Notes under the pieces: model-generated
What the model saw: only the letters and a program-made list of their open reading frames with translations
Database searches by the model: none
What the model was told of the DNA's origin: nothing
NCBI RefSeq assembly: GCF_050947335.1
Contig: NC_134997.1
Coordinates: 2,170,001 to 2,234,000, forward strand
Direction of reading: 5' to 3'
DNA length: 64,000 bases
Source of the DNA: Megachile rotundata
Lineage: Eukaryota; Arthropoda; Insecta; Hymenoptera; Megachilidae
Made by a program: the position numbers and the translations under genes
Part shown: positions 16,728 through 32,571 of the stretch, in pieces
Position numbering within the stretch: the stretch's first letter is position 1
How the letters are laid out: every line of letters begins with the position of its first letter

Positions 16728-18420
16728 ATCACACAATCACGATCACACAATTACGACGACACAATCACGCTCACACAATCACAATCACAGAATCACGATC
16801 ACACAATCACTATCACACAATCACTATCACACAATCACGATCACACAATCACGATCACACAATCACGATCACACAATCACGATCACACAATCACTATCAC
16901 ACAATCACTATCACACAATCACGATCACACAATCACGATCACACAATCACAATCACAATCACAATCACACAATCACGATCACACAATCACGATCGCATAA
17001 TCACGATCACACAATCGCACTATCACAATCCCACAATCACAATCCCACAATCACAATCACACAATCACAGTCACACAATCACGATCACACAATCACAATC
17101 ACACAGTCACACTATCACAATCACGCAATCACACAGCCACAAACCCACAATCACGATCCCACAGTCACGATCACACAGTTACGATCACACAATCACACAG
17201 TCACAATCTCACAATCACGATCACACAATCACCATCACACAATCACGATCGCACAATCACGATCACACAATCACACAATCACAATTCCACAATCACAATC
17301 ACACAATCACAATCACACAATCACGATCACACAATCACGATCACACAATCACGATCACTCAATCACGATCACACAATCACGATCACACAATCACGATCAC
17401 ACAATCACGATCACACAATCACGATCACATAATCACGATCACATAATCACAATCACACAATCACAAACACACAATCACAATCACACAATCACAATCACAC
17501 AATCACAATCACACAATCACAATCACAATCACAATCACAATCACACAATCACAATCACACAATCACGATCGCACAATCACAATCACACAATCACACAGTC
17601 ACAAACCCACAATCACGATCACACAAACACGATCATACAGTCACGATCACACAATCGCAATAACACAGTCACACAATCAAAATCACAATCACAATCACAC
17701 AATCACGATCACACAATCACGATCACACAGTCACAATCACACAGTCACACAATCACGACCACACAATCACGATCACACAATCACGATCACGCAATCACGA
17801 TCACACAATCAATATCACACAATCACTATCACACAATCACGATCACACAATCACGATCACACAATCACGATCACACAATCACGATCACACAATCACGATC
17901 ACACAATCGCACAATCACTATCACACAATCACGATCACACAATCACGAACACACAATCACGATCTCACAGTCACACAATCACAATCACAATCACACAATA
18001 ACACAGTCACAATCCCACAATCACTATCACACAATCGCAATCACACAATCACAATCGCACAATCACAATCGCACAATCACAATCGCACAATCACAATCGC
18101 ACAATCAAATCGCACAATCACGATCGCACAATCACGATCGCACAATCACGATCGCACAATCACGATCGCACAATCACGATCGCACAATCACGATCGCACA
18201 ATCACGATCACTCAATCACAATGACACAATCACAATGACACAATCACAATCGCACAATCACGATCGCACAATCACGATCGCACAATCACGATCGCACAAT
18301 CACGATCACACAATCACGATCACACAATCACGATCACACAATCACGATCACACAATCACGATCACACAATCACGATCACACAATCACGATCACACAATCA
18401 CGATCACACAATCACAATCA
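16722..18420. repeat. Early-family HOR block, copy 4
   Basis: Repeats the attgcg-to-cataatc order of 1,906 onward, then tcacaaacac (17,461), gatcatacag (17,631) and a CGATCG run at 18,121. Parts of it recur at 62,650-63,260 at offset 45,290. Confidence 0.85.
18121..18196. repeat. CGATCG run, 6 copies
   Basis: CGATCG recurs every 14 bp from 18,121 to 18,191, with the tcaaatc deletion 16 bp upstream (18,105). A second short set of CGATCG units follows near 18,260-18,295. Confidence 0.92.
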
Positions 18421-19760
18421 CAATGACGATCACACTATCACGATCACACAATCACAATGACACAATCACAACGACACAATCACAATGACACAATCACAAT
18501 CACACAATCACAATCACACAATAACTATCACACAATCACAATCACAATCACAATCACAATCACACAATCACAATCACACAATCACAATCACAATCACAAT
18601 CACAATCACAATCACACAATCACAATCACACAATCACGATCACACAATCACGATCACACAATCACGATCACACAATCACGATCACACAATCACGATCACA
18701 CAATCACGATCATACAACCACAACCACACAATCACACAGTCACAATCCCACAATCACGATCACACAATCACAACCACACAGTCACAATCACACAATCGCA
18801 ATCACAATCCCACAATCCCACAATCACAATCACACAATCACAGTCACACAATCACAATCACACAACCACAACCACACAATCACACAGTCACAATCCCACA
18901 ATCACGATCACACAATCACGACCACACTATCACGATCACACAATCACAGTCACACAATCACAATCACACAGTCACACAATCACAATCACAGTCACAATCA
19001 CAATCACAATCACACAATCACAGTCACGATCACACAATCACAGTCACACAATCACAATCACACAGTCACACAATCATAATCACAATCACAATCACAGTCA
19101 CACAATCACAATCACACAGTCACACAATCACAATCACAATCACAATCACAATCACAATCACAATCACACAATCCCACAGTCACAATTACTCAATCACGAT
19201 CACACAATCCCGATCACACAGTCACGATCACGCAATCACGATCACACAATCACAATCACACAGTCACACTATCACAATCACAATCACAATCACACATACA
19301 CAATCACACAGTCACACACACACAATCACAATCACACAATCACACAGTCACACAAACACAATCACAATCACACAATCACAATCACACAATCACACAGTCA
19401 CAATCACACAATAACAATCACACAATCACAATCACACAATCACAATAACACAATCACAATCACAGAATCACAATAACACAATCACAAAATCACGATCACA
19501 CAATCACGATCACGCAATCACAATCGCACTAGCACAATCACAATTACGATCACACAATCACAATCACACAATAACAATCACACAATCCCAATCACACAAT
19601 CACAATCACACAATCACAATCACACAATCACAATCACACAATCACAATCACACAATCACAATCACACAATCACAATCACACAATCACAATCACACAATCA
19701 CAATCACACAATCACAATCACACAATCACAATCACACAATCACACAGTCACAATCCCACA
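18421..19760. repeat. Hexamer-rich block
   Basis: Opens with aatgacgatc at 18,422 and several aatgac/aacgac units, then long acaatc hexamer tracts (about 18,540-18,615 and 19,130-19,165). Includes an aattactc marker at 19,184 and CTAG at 19,527-19,532. The opening recurs at 63,271. Confidence 0.8.
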
Positions 19761-19766
19761 ATTGCG
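19584..19766. repeat. Plain 14-mer run between anchors, copy 5
   Basis: Anchors aatccc (19,584) and attgcg (19,761) are 177 bp apart, the same as copy 2. Confidence 0.9.
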
Positions 19767-22080
19767 ATCACACAATCACGATCACACAATTACGACGACA
19801 CAATCACGCTCACACAATCACGATCACAGAATCACGATCACACAATCACAATCACAATCACAATCACACAATCACGATCACACAATCACGATCACACAAT
19901 CACGATCGCATAATCACGATCACACAATCGCACTATCACAATCCCACAATCACAATCCCACAATCACAATCACACAATCACAGTCACACAATCACGATCA
20001 CACAATCACAATCACACAGTCACACTATCACAATCACGCAATCACACAGTCACAAACCCACAATCACGATCCCACAGTCACGATCACACAGTTACGATCA
20101 CACAATCACACAGTCACAATCTCACAATCACGATCACACAATCACCATCACACAATCACGATCGCACAATCACGATCACACAATCACACAATCACAATTC
20201 CACAATCACAATCACACAATCACAATCACACAATCACGATCACACAATCACGATCACACAATCACGATCACTCAATCACGATCACACAATCACGATCACA
20301 CAATCACGATCACACAATCACGATCACACAATCACGATCACACAATCACGATCACATAATCACGATCACATAATCACAATCACACAATCACAATCACACA
20401 ATCACAATCACACAATCACAATCACACAATCACAATCACACAATCACAATCACACAATCACGATCACACAATCACAATCACACAATCACACAGTCACAAA
20501 CCCACAATCACGATCACACAAACACGATCACACAGTCACGATCACACAATCACAATAACACAGTCACACAATCAAAATCACAATCACACAATCACGATCA
20601 CACAATCACGATCACACAGTCACAATAACACAGTCACACAATCACGACCACACAATCACGATCACACAATCACGATCACGCTATCACGATCACACAATCA
20701 CTATCACACAATCACTATCACACAATCACGATCACACAATCACGATCGCACAATCACGATCACACAATCACGATCACACAATCACGATCTCACAGTCACA
20801 CAATCACAATCACAATCACACAATAACACAGTCACAATCCCACAATCACTATCACACAATCGCAATCACACAATCACAATCGCACAATCACAATCGCACA
20901 ATCACAATCGCACAATCAAATCGCACAATCACGATCGCACAATCACGATCGCACAAACACGATCGCACAACCACGATCGCACAATCACGATCGCACAATC
21001 ACGATCGCACAATCACGATCGCACAATCACGATCGCACAATCACGATCAGTCAATCACAATGACACAATCACAATCGCACAATCACAATCGCACAATCAC
21101 GATCGCACAATCACGATCACACAATCACGATCACACAATCACGATCATACAACCACAACCACACAATCACACAGTCACAATCCCACAATCACGATCACAC
21201 AATCACAACCACACAGTCACAATCACACAATCGCAATCACAATCCCACAATCACAACCACACAATCACAGTCACACAATCACAATCACACAACCACAACC
21301 ACACAATCACACAGTCACAATCCCACAATCACGATCACACAATCACGACCACACTATCACGATCACACAATCACAGTCACACAATCACAATCACACAGTC
21401 ACACAATCACAATCACAGTCACAATCACAATCACAATCACACAATCACAGTCACGATTACACAATCACAGTCACACAATCACAATCACACAGTCACACAA
21501 TCATAATCACAATCACAATCACAATCACACAGTCACAATCCCACAATCACGATCACACAATCACGATCACACAGTCACGATCACACAATCACGATCACAT
21601 AATCACGATCACACAATCACAGTCACACAATCACAATCACACAATCACACAATCACGATCACACAATCACGATCACACAATCACGATCACACAATCACGA
21701 TCACACAATCACGATCACACAATCACAGTCACACAATCACAATCACACAATCACACAATCACGATCACACAATCACGATCACACAATCACGATCACACAA
21801 TCACGATCACACAATCACAATCACACAATCACAATCACACAATCACAATCACACAATCACAATCACACAATCACCATCACACAATCACCATCACACAGTC
21901 ACAATAACACAATCACACAATCACGATCACACAATCCCGACCACACAATCACGATCACACAATCACAATCACACAGTCACACAAATACAATCACAATCAC
22001 ACAATCACACAGTCACAATCGCACAATCACGATCACACAAGCACGATCACACAGTCGCGATCACACAGTTGCGATCACAC
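19761..22080. repeat. Early-family HOR block, copy 5 (shortened)
   Basis: Begins with attgcg and acgacgac like copies 1-4, but the paired actatc units are replaced by a short hexamer tract near 19,845-19,868. An 8-copy CGATCG run lies at 20,932-21,035. The following 1 kb mixes late-family units such as atacaaccac. Confidence 0.8.
20932..21035. repeat. CGATCG run, 8 copies
   Basis: CGATCG recurs every 14 bp from 20,932 to 21,030. Two units have changed spacers (aaacac and aaccac). The tcaaatc deletion is 16 bp upstream at 20,916. Confidence 0.92.
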
Positions 22081-22439
22081 AATCACAATCACACAATCAC
22101 AATCACACAATCGCAATAACACAATCACAATCACACAATCACAATCACACAATCACAATCACACAATCACAATCACACAATCACAATAACACATTCACAC
22201 AATCACGATCACACAATCACAATCACACAGTCACACAATCACAATCACAATCACAATCACAATCACAATCACAATCACACAATCACACAGTCACAATTAC
22301 TCAATCACGATCACACAATCCCGATCACACAGTCACGATCACGCAATCACGATCACACAATCACCGTCACACAATCACAATCACACAGTCACACTATCAC
22401 AATCACAATCACAATCACACAATCACAATCAAACAATCA

Positions 22440-22487
22440 CGATCGCACAATCACGATCGCACAATCACGATCGCACAATCACGATCG
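22440..22487. repeat. CGATCG run, 4 copies
   Basis: CGATCG at 22,440, 22,454, 22,468 and 22,482, the shortest such run in the window. It is followed by the acaaccac unit that follows most late-family runs. Confidence 0.9.
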
Positions 22488-22659
22488 CACAATCACGATC
22501 ACACAATCACAACCACACAATCACACAGTCACAATCCCACAATCACGATCACACAATCGCAATCACAATCCCACAATCACAATGACACAATCACAGTCAC
22601 GATCACACAATCACAATCACACAATCTCAATCCCACAATCACAATCGCACAATCACAAT

Positions 22660-22870
22660 CGCACTATCACAATCGCACTATCACAATCGCACTATCACAA
22701 TCGCACTATCACAATCGCACAATCACAATCGCACAATCACAATCGCGCAGTCCCAATCGCACTGTCACAATCGCACTGTCACAATCGCACTGTCACAATC
22801 GCACAATCACAATCGCACAATCACAATCGCACTATCACAATCGCACTATCACAATCGCGCTATCACAATC
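22660..22870. repeat. Actatc/actgtc variant block
   Basis: Units of the form cactatcacaatcg repeat, then gcgcagtccc and three cactgtc units (22,760, 22,774, 22,788), then more cactatc. A relative at 48,235-48,425 has four cactgtc units. This is one of few places where TG appears on the + strand. Confidence 0.88.
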
Positions 22871-25060
22871 ACACGATCACAATCACACAATCACGATCAC
22901 ACAATCACGATCACACAATCACGATCACACAATCACGACCACACAATCACGACCACACAATCACACAGTCAGAATCCCACAATCACGATCACACAATCAC
23001 GACCACACAGTCACAATCACACAATCGCAATCACAATCCCACAATCACAATCACACAATCACAGTTACACAATCACAATCACACAACCACAACCACACAA
23101 TCACACAGTCAGAATCCCACAATCACGATCACCCAATCACGATCACCCAATCACGATCACACAATCACGATCACACTATCACGATCACAGTATCACGATC
23201 ACACAATCACAGTCACACGATCACAATCACACAGCCACACAATCACAATCACAATCACAATCACAATCACAATCACAATCACAATCACAATCATACAATC
23301 ACAGTCACGATCACACAATCACAATCACACAATCACAATCCCGCAATCACAATCACACAATCACAGTCACACAATCACAATCACACAATCGCACAGTCAC
23401 AATCCCACAATCACGATCACCCAATCACGATCACCCAATCACGATCACACAATCACGATCACACAATCACGATCACACAATCACGATCACACAATCACGA
23501 TCACACAATCACAACCACACAATCACAATCACACAATCACAATCACGATCACACAATCACGATCACACAATCACGATCACACAATCATCATCACACAATC
23601 ACGATCACAAAATCACGATCACAATCACGATCACACAATCACGATTACACAATCACGATCACAGAATCCTAATCACACAATCAGGATCACACAATCACGA
23701 TCACATAATCACGGTCACACAATCACGGTCAGACAATCACGATCAAACAATCACGATCACACAATCACGACCACACAGTCGCAATCACACAATCGCAATC
23801 ACACAATCGCAATCACACAATCACAATCACACATACACAATCACACAGTCACACACACACAATCACTATCAGACAATCACAATCACATAATCACACAGTC
23901 ACACAAACACAATCACAATCACACAATCACAATCACACAATCACGATCACACAATCACGATCGCATAATCACGGTCACACAATCACACTATCACAATCCC
24001 ACAATCACAATCCCACAATCACAATCACACAATCACAGTCACACAATCGCAATCACACAATCGCAATCACACAATCGCAATCACACAATCGCAATCACAC
24101 AATCGCAATCACACAATCGCAATAACACAATCACAATCACACAATCACAATAACACATTCACACAATCACGATCACACAATCACAATCACACAGTCACAC
24201 AATCACAATCACAATCACAATCACAATCACAATCACAATCACACAATCACACAGTCACAATTACTCAATCACGATCACACAATCCCGATCACACAGTCAC
24301 GAGCACGCAATCACGATCACACAATCACGGTCGCACAATCACAATCACACAGTCACACTATCACAATCACAATCGCAATCACACATACACAATCACACAG
24401 TCACACACACACAATCACTATCAGACAATCACAATCACATAATCACACAGTCACACAAACACAATCACAATCACACAATCACAATCACACAATCACAATC
24501 ACACAATCACAATCACACAATCACAATCACACAATCACAATCACACAATCACAATCACACAATCACAATCACACAATCACAATCACACAATCACAATCAC
24601 ACAATCACAGTCACACAATCACAATCACACAATCGCACAGTCACAATCCCACAATCACGATCACCCAATCACGATCACCCAATCACGATCACACAATCAC
24701 GATCACACAATCACACAGTCACAATCCCACAATCACGATCACACAATCACGACCACACAGTCACAATCACACAATCGCAATCACACAATCGCAATCACAC
24801 AATCGCAATCACACAATCGCAATCACACAATCGCAATCACACAATCGCAATCACACAATCGCAATCACACAATCACAATAACACATTCACACAATCACGA
24901 TCACACAATCACAATCACACAGTCACACAATCACAATCACAATCACAATCACAATCACAATCACAATCACACAATCACACAGTCACAATTACTCACTCAC
25001 GATCACACAATCCCGATCACACAGTCACGATCACGCAATCACGATCACACAATCACAGTC

Positions 25061-26060
25061 ACACAATCACAATCACACAATCAAACAGTCACGATCCCAC
25101 AATCACGATCACACAATCACGATCACACAATCACGATCACACAATCACAATCACACAATCACGATCACACAATCACGATCACACAATCACGACCACACAA
25201 TCACGACCACACAATCACGATCACACTATCACGATCACACAATCACGATCACACAATCACGATCACACAATCACGATCACACAATCACAATCACACAATC
25301 ACGATCACACAATCACAATCACACAACCACAACCACACAATCACACAGTCACAATCCCACAATCGCGATCACACAATCACGACCACACAGTCACAATCCC
25401 ACAATCACGATCACCCAATCACGATCACCCAATCACGATCACCCAATCACGATCACACAATCACGATCACACAATCACGATCACACAATCACGATCACAC
25501 AATCACGATCACACAATCACGATCACACAATCACACAGTCACAATCCCACAATCACGATCACACAATCACGACCACACAGTCACAATCACACAATCGCAA
25601 TCACAATCCCACAATCACAATCACACAATCACATTCACACAATCACAATCACACAACCCCAACCACACAATCCCACAGTCACAATCCCACAATCACGATC
25701 ACACAATCACGACCACACAGTCACGATCACACAATCGCCATCACACAGTCACAATCACACAACCACAATCACACAATCACAACCACACAATCACAATCAC
25801 ACAATCACAATCACGATCACACAATCACGATCACACAATCACGATCACACAATCACCATCACACAATCACGATCACAAAATCACGATCACAATCACGATC
25901 ACGCAATCACGATTACACAATCACGATCACAGAATCCTAATCACACAATCAGGATCACACAATCACGATCACATAATCACGGTCACACAATCACGGTCAC
26001 ACAATCGCGATCAAACAATCACGATCACACAATCACGATCACACAATCACGACCACACAG
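25061..26060. repeat. Acgatc-rich block with agaatccta patch
   Basis: Mostly acgatc 14-mers, with cacccaatc units near 25,410-25,450, acaaccccaacc near 25,655 and the agaatccta/caggatc patch near 25,930. It leads directly into the 24-copy run. No gene is seen. Confidence 0.8.
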
Positions 26061-26390
26061 TCGCAATCACACAATCGCAATCACACAATCGCAATCACAC
26101 AATCGCAATCACACAATCGCAATCACACAATCGCAATCACACAATCGCAATCACACAATCGCAATCACACAATCGCAATCACACAATCGCAATCACACAA
26201 TCGCAATCACACAATCGCAATCACACAATCGCAATCACACAATCGCAATCACACAATCGCAATCACACAATCGCAATCACACAATCGCAATCACACAATC
26301 GCAACCACACAATCGCAATCACACAATCGCAATCATACAATCGCAATCACACAATCGCAATCACACAATCGCAATCACACAATCGCAATC
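26061..26390. repeat. TCGCAATC run, 24 copies
   Basis: tcgcaatc recurs every 14 bp from 26,061 to 26,383, the longest single-variant run of this class in the window. Isolated changes are one gcaacc and one catac unit. It ends in a short run of acaacc units. Confidence 0.94.
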
Positions 26391-26555
26391 ACACAATCAC
26401 AATCACACAACCACAATCACACAACCACAATCACACAACCACAATCACACAACCACAATCACACAACCACAATCACACAATCACAATCACACAATCACAC
26501 AGTCACAAACCCACAATCACGATCCCACAGTCACGATCACACAGTTACGATCACA
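26391..26555. repeat. Acaacc run and linker
   Basis: Six acacaaccacaatc units lie at about 26,403-26,475, a variant homogenised only here. They are followed by linker with acaaaccc and agttacgatc. Confidence 0.85.
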
Positions 26556-27680
26556 CAATCACGATGACACAATCACGATCACACTATCACGATCACACAA
26601 TCACGATCACACAATTTCGATCACACAATCACAATCACACAATCACGATCACACAATCACAATCACACAACCACAACCACACAATCACACAAACGCAATC
26701 ACACAATCGCAATCACACAATCGCATTCACACAATCGCAATCACACAATCGCGATCACACAATCGCGATCACACAATCGCGATCACACAATCGCGATCAC
26801 ACAATCGCGATCACACAATCGCGATCACACAATCACGGTCACACAATCACGGTCACACAATCACGATCACACAATCACGATCATACAACCACAACCACAC
26901 AATCACACAGTCACAATCCCACAATCACGATCACACAATCACGACCACACAGTCACAATCACACAATCGCAATCACAATCCCACAATCACAATCACACAA
27001 TCACAGTCACACAATCACAATCACACAACCACAACCACACAATCACACAGTCACAATCCCACAATCACGATCACACAATCACGACCACACTATCACGATC
27101 ACACAATCACAGTCACACAATCACAATCACAGTCACAATCACAATCACAATCACACAATCACAGTCACGATCACACAATCACAGTCACACAATCACCATC
27201 ACACAGTCACAATAACACAATCACACAATCACGATCACACAATCCCGACCACACAATCACGATCACACAATCACAATCACACAGTCACACAAATACAATC
27301 ACAATCACACAATCACACAGTCACAAACGCACAATCACGATCACACAAACACGATCACACAGTCGCGATCACACAGTTGCGATCACACAATCACAATCAC
27401 ACAATCACAATCACACAATCACAATCACACAATCACAATCACACAATCACAATCACACAATCACAATAACACATTCACACAATCACGATCACACAACCAC
27501 AATCACACAGTCACACAATCACAATCACAATCACAATCACAATCACAATCACAATCACAATCACACAATCCCACAGTCACAATTACTCAATCACGATCAC
27601 ACAATCCCGATCACACAGTCACGATCACGCAATCACGATCACGCAATCACGGTCACACAATCACAATCACACAGTCACAC
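26556..27680. repeat. Diverged copy of window start (120-1,480)
   Basis: aatttcg at 26,613 matches 181 (offset 26,432) and gttgcg at 27,376 matches 1,104 (offset 26,272), so this copy has lost about 160 bp net. It has six TCGCGATC units (26,749-26,826) against eight. Confidence 0.88.
26749..26826. repeat. Run of 6 TCGCGATC units
   Basis: TCGCGATC at 26,749, 26,763, 26,777, 26,791, 26,805 and 26,819. Confidence 0.93.
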
Positions 27681-29166
27681 TATCACACAATCACGATCAC
27701 ACAATCACGATCACATAATCACGATCACTCAATCACGATCACACAATCACGATCACACAATCACGATCACACAATCACGATCACACAATCACGATCACAC
27801 AATCACGATCACACAATCACGACCACACAATCACGAACACACAATCACGATCACACAATCACGATCGCATAATCACGATCACACAATCACACTATCACAA
27901 TCCCACAATCACAATCCCACAATCACAATCACACAATCACAGTCACACAATCACGATCACACAATCACAATCACACAATCACAATCACACAATCACAATC
28001 ACACAATCACAATCACACAATTACAATCACACAATCACGATCACACAATCACGATCACACACTCACGATCATACAACCACAACCACACAATCACACAGTC
28101 ACAATCCCACAATCACGATCACACAATCACAACCACACAGTCACAATCACACAATCGCAATCACAATCCCACAATCACAATCACACAATCACAGTCACAC
28201 AATCACAATCACACAACCACAACCACACAATCACACAGTCACAATCCCACAATCACGATCACACAATCACGACCACACTATCACGATCACACAATCACAG
28301 TCACACAATCACAATCACAGTCACAATCACAATCACAATCACACAATCACAGTCACGATCACACAATCACAGTCACACAATCACAATCACACAGTCACAC
28401 AATCATAATCACAATCACAATCACAATCACAGTCACACAATCACAATCCCACAATCACGATCACACAATCACGATCACACAGTCACGATCACACAATCAC
28501 GATCACACAATCACGATCACATAATCACGATCACACAATCACAGTCACACAATCACAATCACACAATCACACAATCACGATCACACAATCACGATCACAC
28601 AATCACGATTACACAATCACGATCACACAATCACGATCACACAATCACAGTCACAGAATCACAATCACACAATCACACAATCACGATCACACAATCACGA
28701 TCACACAATCACGATCACACAATCACGATCACACAATCACGATCACACAATCACAATCACACAATCACAATCACACAATCACAATCACACAATCACCATC
28801 ACACAATCACCATCACACAGTCACAATAACACAATCACACAATCACGATCACACAATCCCGACCACACAATCACGATCACACAATCACAATCACACAGTC
28901 ACACAAATACAATCACAATCACACAATCACACAGTCACAATCGCACAATCACGATCACACAAGCACGATCACACAGTCGCGATCACACAGTTGCGATCAC
29001 ACAATCACAATCACACAATCACAATCACACAATCGCAATAACACAATCGCAATAACACAATCACAATCACACAATCACAATCACACAATCACAATAACAC
29101 ATTCACACAATCACGATCACACAATCACAATCACACAGTCACACAATCACAATCACAATCACAATC
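27681..29166. repeat. Transition to late family
   Basis: Acgatc-rich start, then atacaaccac (28,071), atcataatc (28,402), paired accatc units (28,793 and 28,807), acaagcac (about 28,960) and gttgcg (28,989). These become standard late-family markers. It is satellite only. Confidence 0.8.
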
Positions 29167-29375
29167 ACAATGACAATCACAATCACACAATCACACAGTC
29201 ACAATTACTCAATCACGATCACACAATCCCGATCACACAGTCACGATCACGCAATCACGATCACACAATCACCGTCACACAATCACAATCACACAGTCAC
29301 ACTATCACAATCACAATCACAATCACACAATCACAATCACACAATCACAACCAAACAATCACAATCAAACAATCA

Positions 29376-29521
29376 CGATCGCACAATCACGATCGCACAA
29401 TCACGATCGCACAATCACGATCGCACAACCACGATCGCACAATCACGATCGCACAATCACGATCGCACAGTCACGATCGCACAATCACGATCGCACAATC
29501 ACGATCGCACAATCACGATCG
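29376..29521. repeat. CGATCG run, 11 copies
   Basis: CGATCG every 14 bp from 29,376 to 29,516. One spacer is aaccac and one is cagtcac. Confidence 0.92.
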
Positions 29522-30871
29522 CACAATCACGATCACACAATCACAACCACACAATCACACAGTCACAATCCCACAATCACGATCACACAATCGCAATCAC
29601 AATCCCACAATCACAATGACACAATCACAGTCACGATCACACAATCACAATCACACAATCTCAATCCCACAATCACAATCACACAATCACACAGTCACGA
29701 TCCCACAATCACGATCACGCAATCACGATCACACAATCACGACCACACAATCACGATGACACAATCACGATCACACAATCACAATCACACAATCACAATC
29801 ACACAATCGCAATCCCACAATCGCAATCATTCAATCGCAATCACACAATCGCAATCACACAAACGCAATCACACGATCGCAATCACACGATCGCAATCAC
29901 ACAATCACACAGTCACGATCCCACAATCACGATCACACAATCACGATCACACAATCACGATCACACAATCACAATCACACAATCACGATCACACAATCAC
30001 GATCACACAATCACGACCACACAATCACGAACACACAATCACGATCACACTATCACGATGACACAATCACGATCACACAATCACGATCACACAATCACGA
30101 TCACACAATCACAATCACACAATCACGATCACACAATCACGATCACACAATCACGACCACACAATCACGAACACACAATCACGATCACACTATCACGATG
30201 ACACAATCACGATCACACAATCACGATCACACAATCACGATCACACAATCACGATCACACAATCACAATCACACAATCACGATCACACAATCACAATCAC
30301 ACAACCACAACCACACAATCACACAGTCACAATCCCACAATCACGATCACACAATCACGACCACACAGTCACAATCACACAATCGCAATCACAATCCCAC
30401 AATCCCACAATCACAATCACACAATCACAGTCACACAATCACAATCACACAACCACAACCACACAATCACACAGTCAGAATCCCACAATCACGATCACCC
30501 AATCACGATCACGCAATCACGATCACCCAATCACGATCACACTATCACGATCACAGTATCACGATCACACAATCACAGTCACACAATCACAATCACACAA
30601 TCACAATAACACATTCACACAATCACGATCACACAATCACAATCACACAGTCACACAATCACAATCACAATCACAATCACAATCACAATGACAATCACAA
30701 TCACACAATCACACAGTCACAATTACTCAATCACGATCACACAATCCCGATCACACAGTCACGATCACGCAATCACGATCACACAATCACCGTCACACAA
30801 TCACAATCACACAGTCACACTATCACAATCACAATCACAATCACAACCAAACAATCACAATCAAACAATCA

Positions 30872-30975
30872 CGATCGCACAATCACGATCGCACAATCAC
30901 GATCGCACAATCACGATCGCACAATCACGATCGCACAATCACGATCGCACAATCACGATCGCACAATCACGATCG
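30872..30975. repeat. CGATCG run, 8 copies
   Basis: CGATCG every 14 bp from 30,872 to 30,970. Confidence 0.93.
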
Positions 30976-32571
30976 CACAATCACGATCACACAATCACAA
31001 CCACACAATCACACAGTCACAATCCCACAATCCCGATCACACAATCGCAATCACAATCCCACAATCACAATGACACAATCACAGTCACGATCACACAATC
31101 ACAATCACACAATCTCAATCCCACAATCACAATCGCACAATCACAATCGCACTATCACAATCGCACTATCACAATCACACAATCACAATCACACAACCAC
31201 AATCACACAACCTCAATCACACAATCACAATCCCAAAATCACAACCACACAATCACAGTCACACAATCACGATCACACAATCACAATCACACAATCACAC
31301 AGTCACAATCCCACAATTGCGATCACACAATCACGATCACACAATTACGAAGACACAATCACGCTCACACAATCACGATCACACAATCACTATCACACAA
31401 TCACTATCACACAATCACGATCACACAATCACGATCATACAACCACAACCACACAATCACACAGTCACAATCCCACAATCACGATCACACAATCACAACC
31501 ACACAGTCACAATCACACAATCGCAATCACAATCCCACAATCACAATCACACAATCACAGTCACACAATCACAATCACACAATCACAATCACACAACCAC
31601 AACCACACAATCACACAGTCACAATCCCACAATCACGATCACACAATCACGACCACACTATCACGATCACACAATCACAGTCACACAATCACAATCACAC
31701 AGTCACACAATCACAATCACAGTCACAATCACAATCACAATCACACAATCACAGTCACGATCACACAATCACAGTCACACAATCACAATCACACAGTCAC
31801 ACAATCATAATCACAATCACAATCACAATCACAGTCACACAATCACAATCACACAGTCACACAATCATAATCACAATCACAGTCACAATCACAATCACAC
31901 AATCACAGTCACGATCACACAATCACAATCACACAATCACAATCCCACAATCACGATCACACAATCACGATCACACAGTCACGATCACACAATCACGATC
32001 ACATAATCACGATCACACAATCACAGTCACACAATCACAATCACACAATCACGATCACACAATCACGATCACACAATCACGATTACACAATCACGATCAC
32101 ACAATCACGATCACACAATCACAGTCACACAATCACAATCACACAATCACACAATCACGATCACACAATCACGATCACACAATCACGATCACACAATCAC
32201 GATCACACAATCACGATCACACAATCACGATCACACAATCACAATCACACAATCACAATCACACAATCACCATCACACAATCACCATCACACAGTCACAA
32301 TAACACAATCACACAATCACGATCACACAATCCCGACCACACAATCACGATCACACAATCACAATCACACAGTCACACAAATACAATCACAATCACACAA
32401 TCACACAGTCACAATCGCACAATCACGATCACACAATCCCGATCACACAGTCACGATCACGCAATCACGATCACACAATCACCGTCACACAATCACAATC
32501 ACACAGTCACACTATCACAATCACAATCACAATCACACAATCACAATCGAACAATCACAATCAAACAATCA

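Larger units (their letters stand above)
22081..25060. repeat. Mixed early/late block
   Basis: Contains aattactc markers at 22,295, 24,259 and 24,987, a 4-copy CGATCG run, an actatc/actgtc block (22,660-22,870), the agaatccta patch near 23,662 and two (CA)n patches near 23,852 and 24,407. No gene is seen. Confidence 0.8.
29167..31592. repeat. Late-family HOR, first copies
   Basis: The marker atgacaatc before aattactc occurs at 29,170 and 30,688. Each is followed by a CGATCG run (11 and 8 copies). A relative of the 31,070-31,590 stretch occurs at 46,004, 55,434 and 61,196. Confidence 0.85.
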
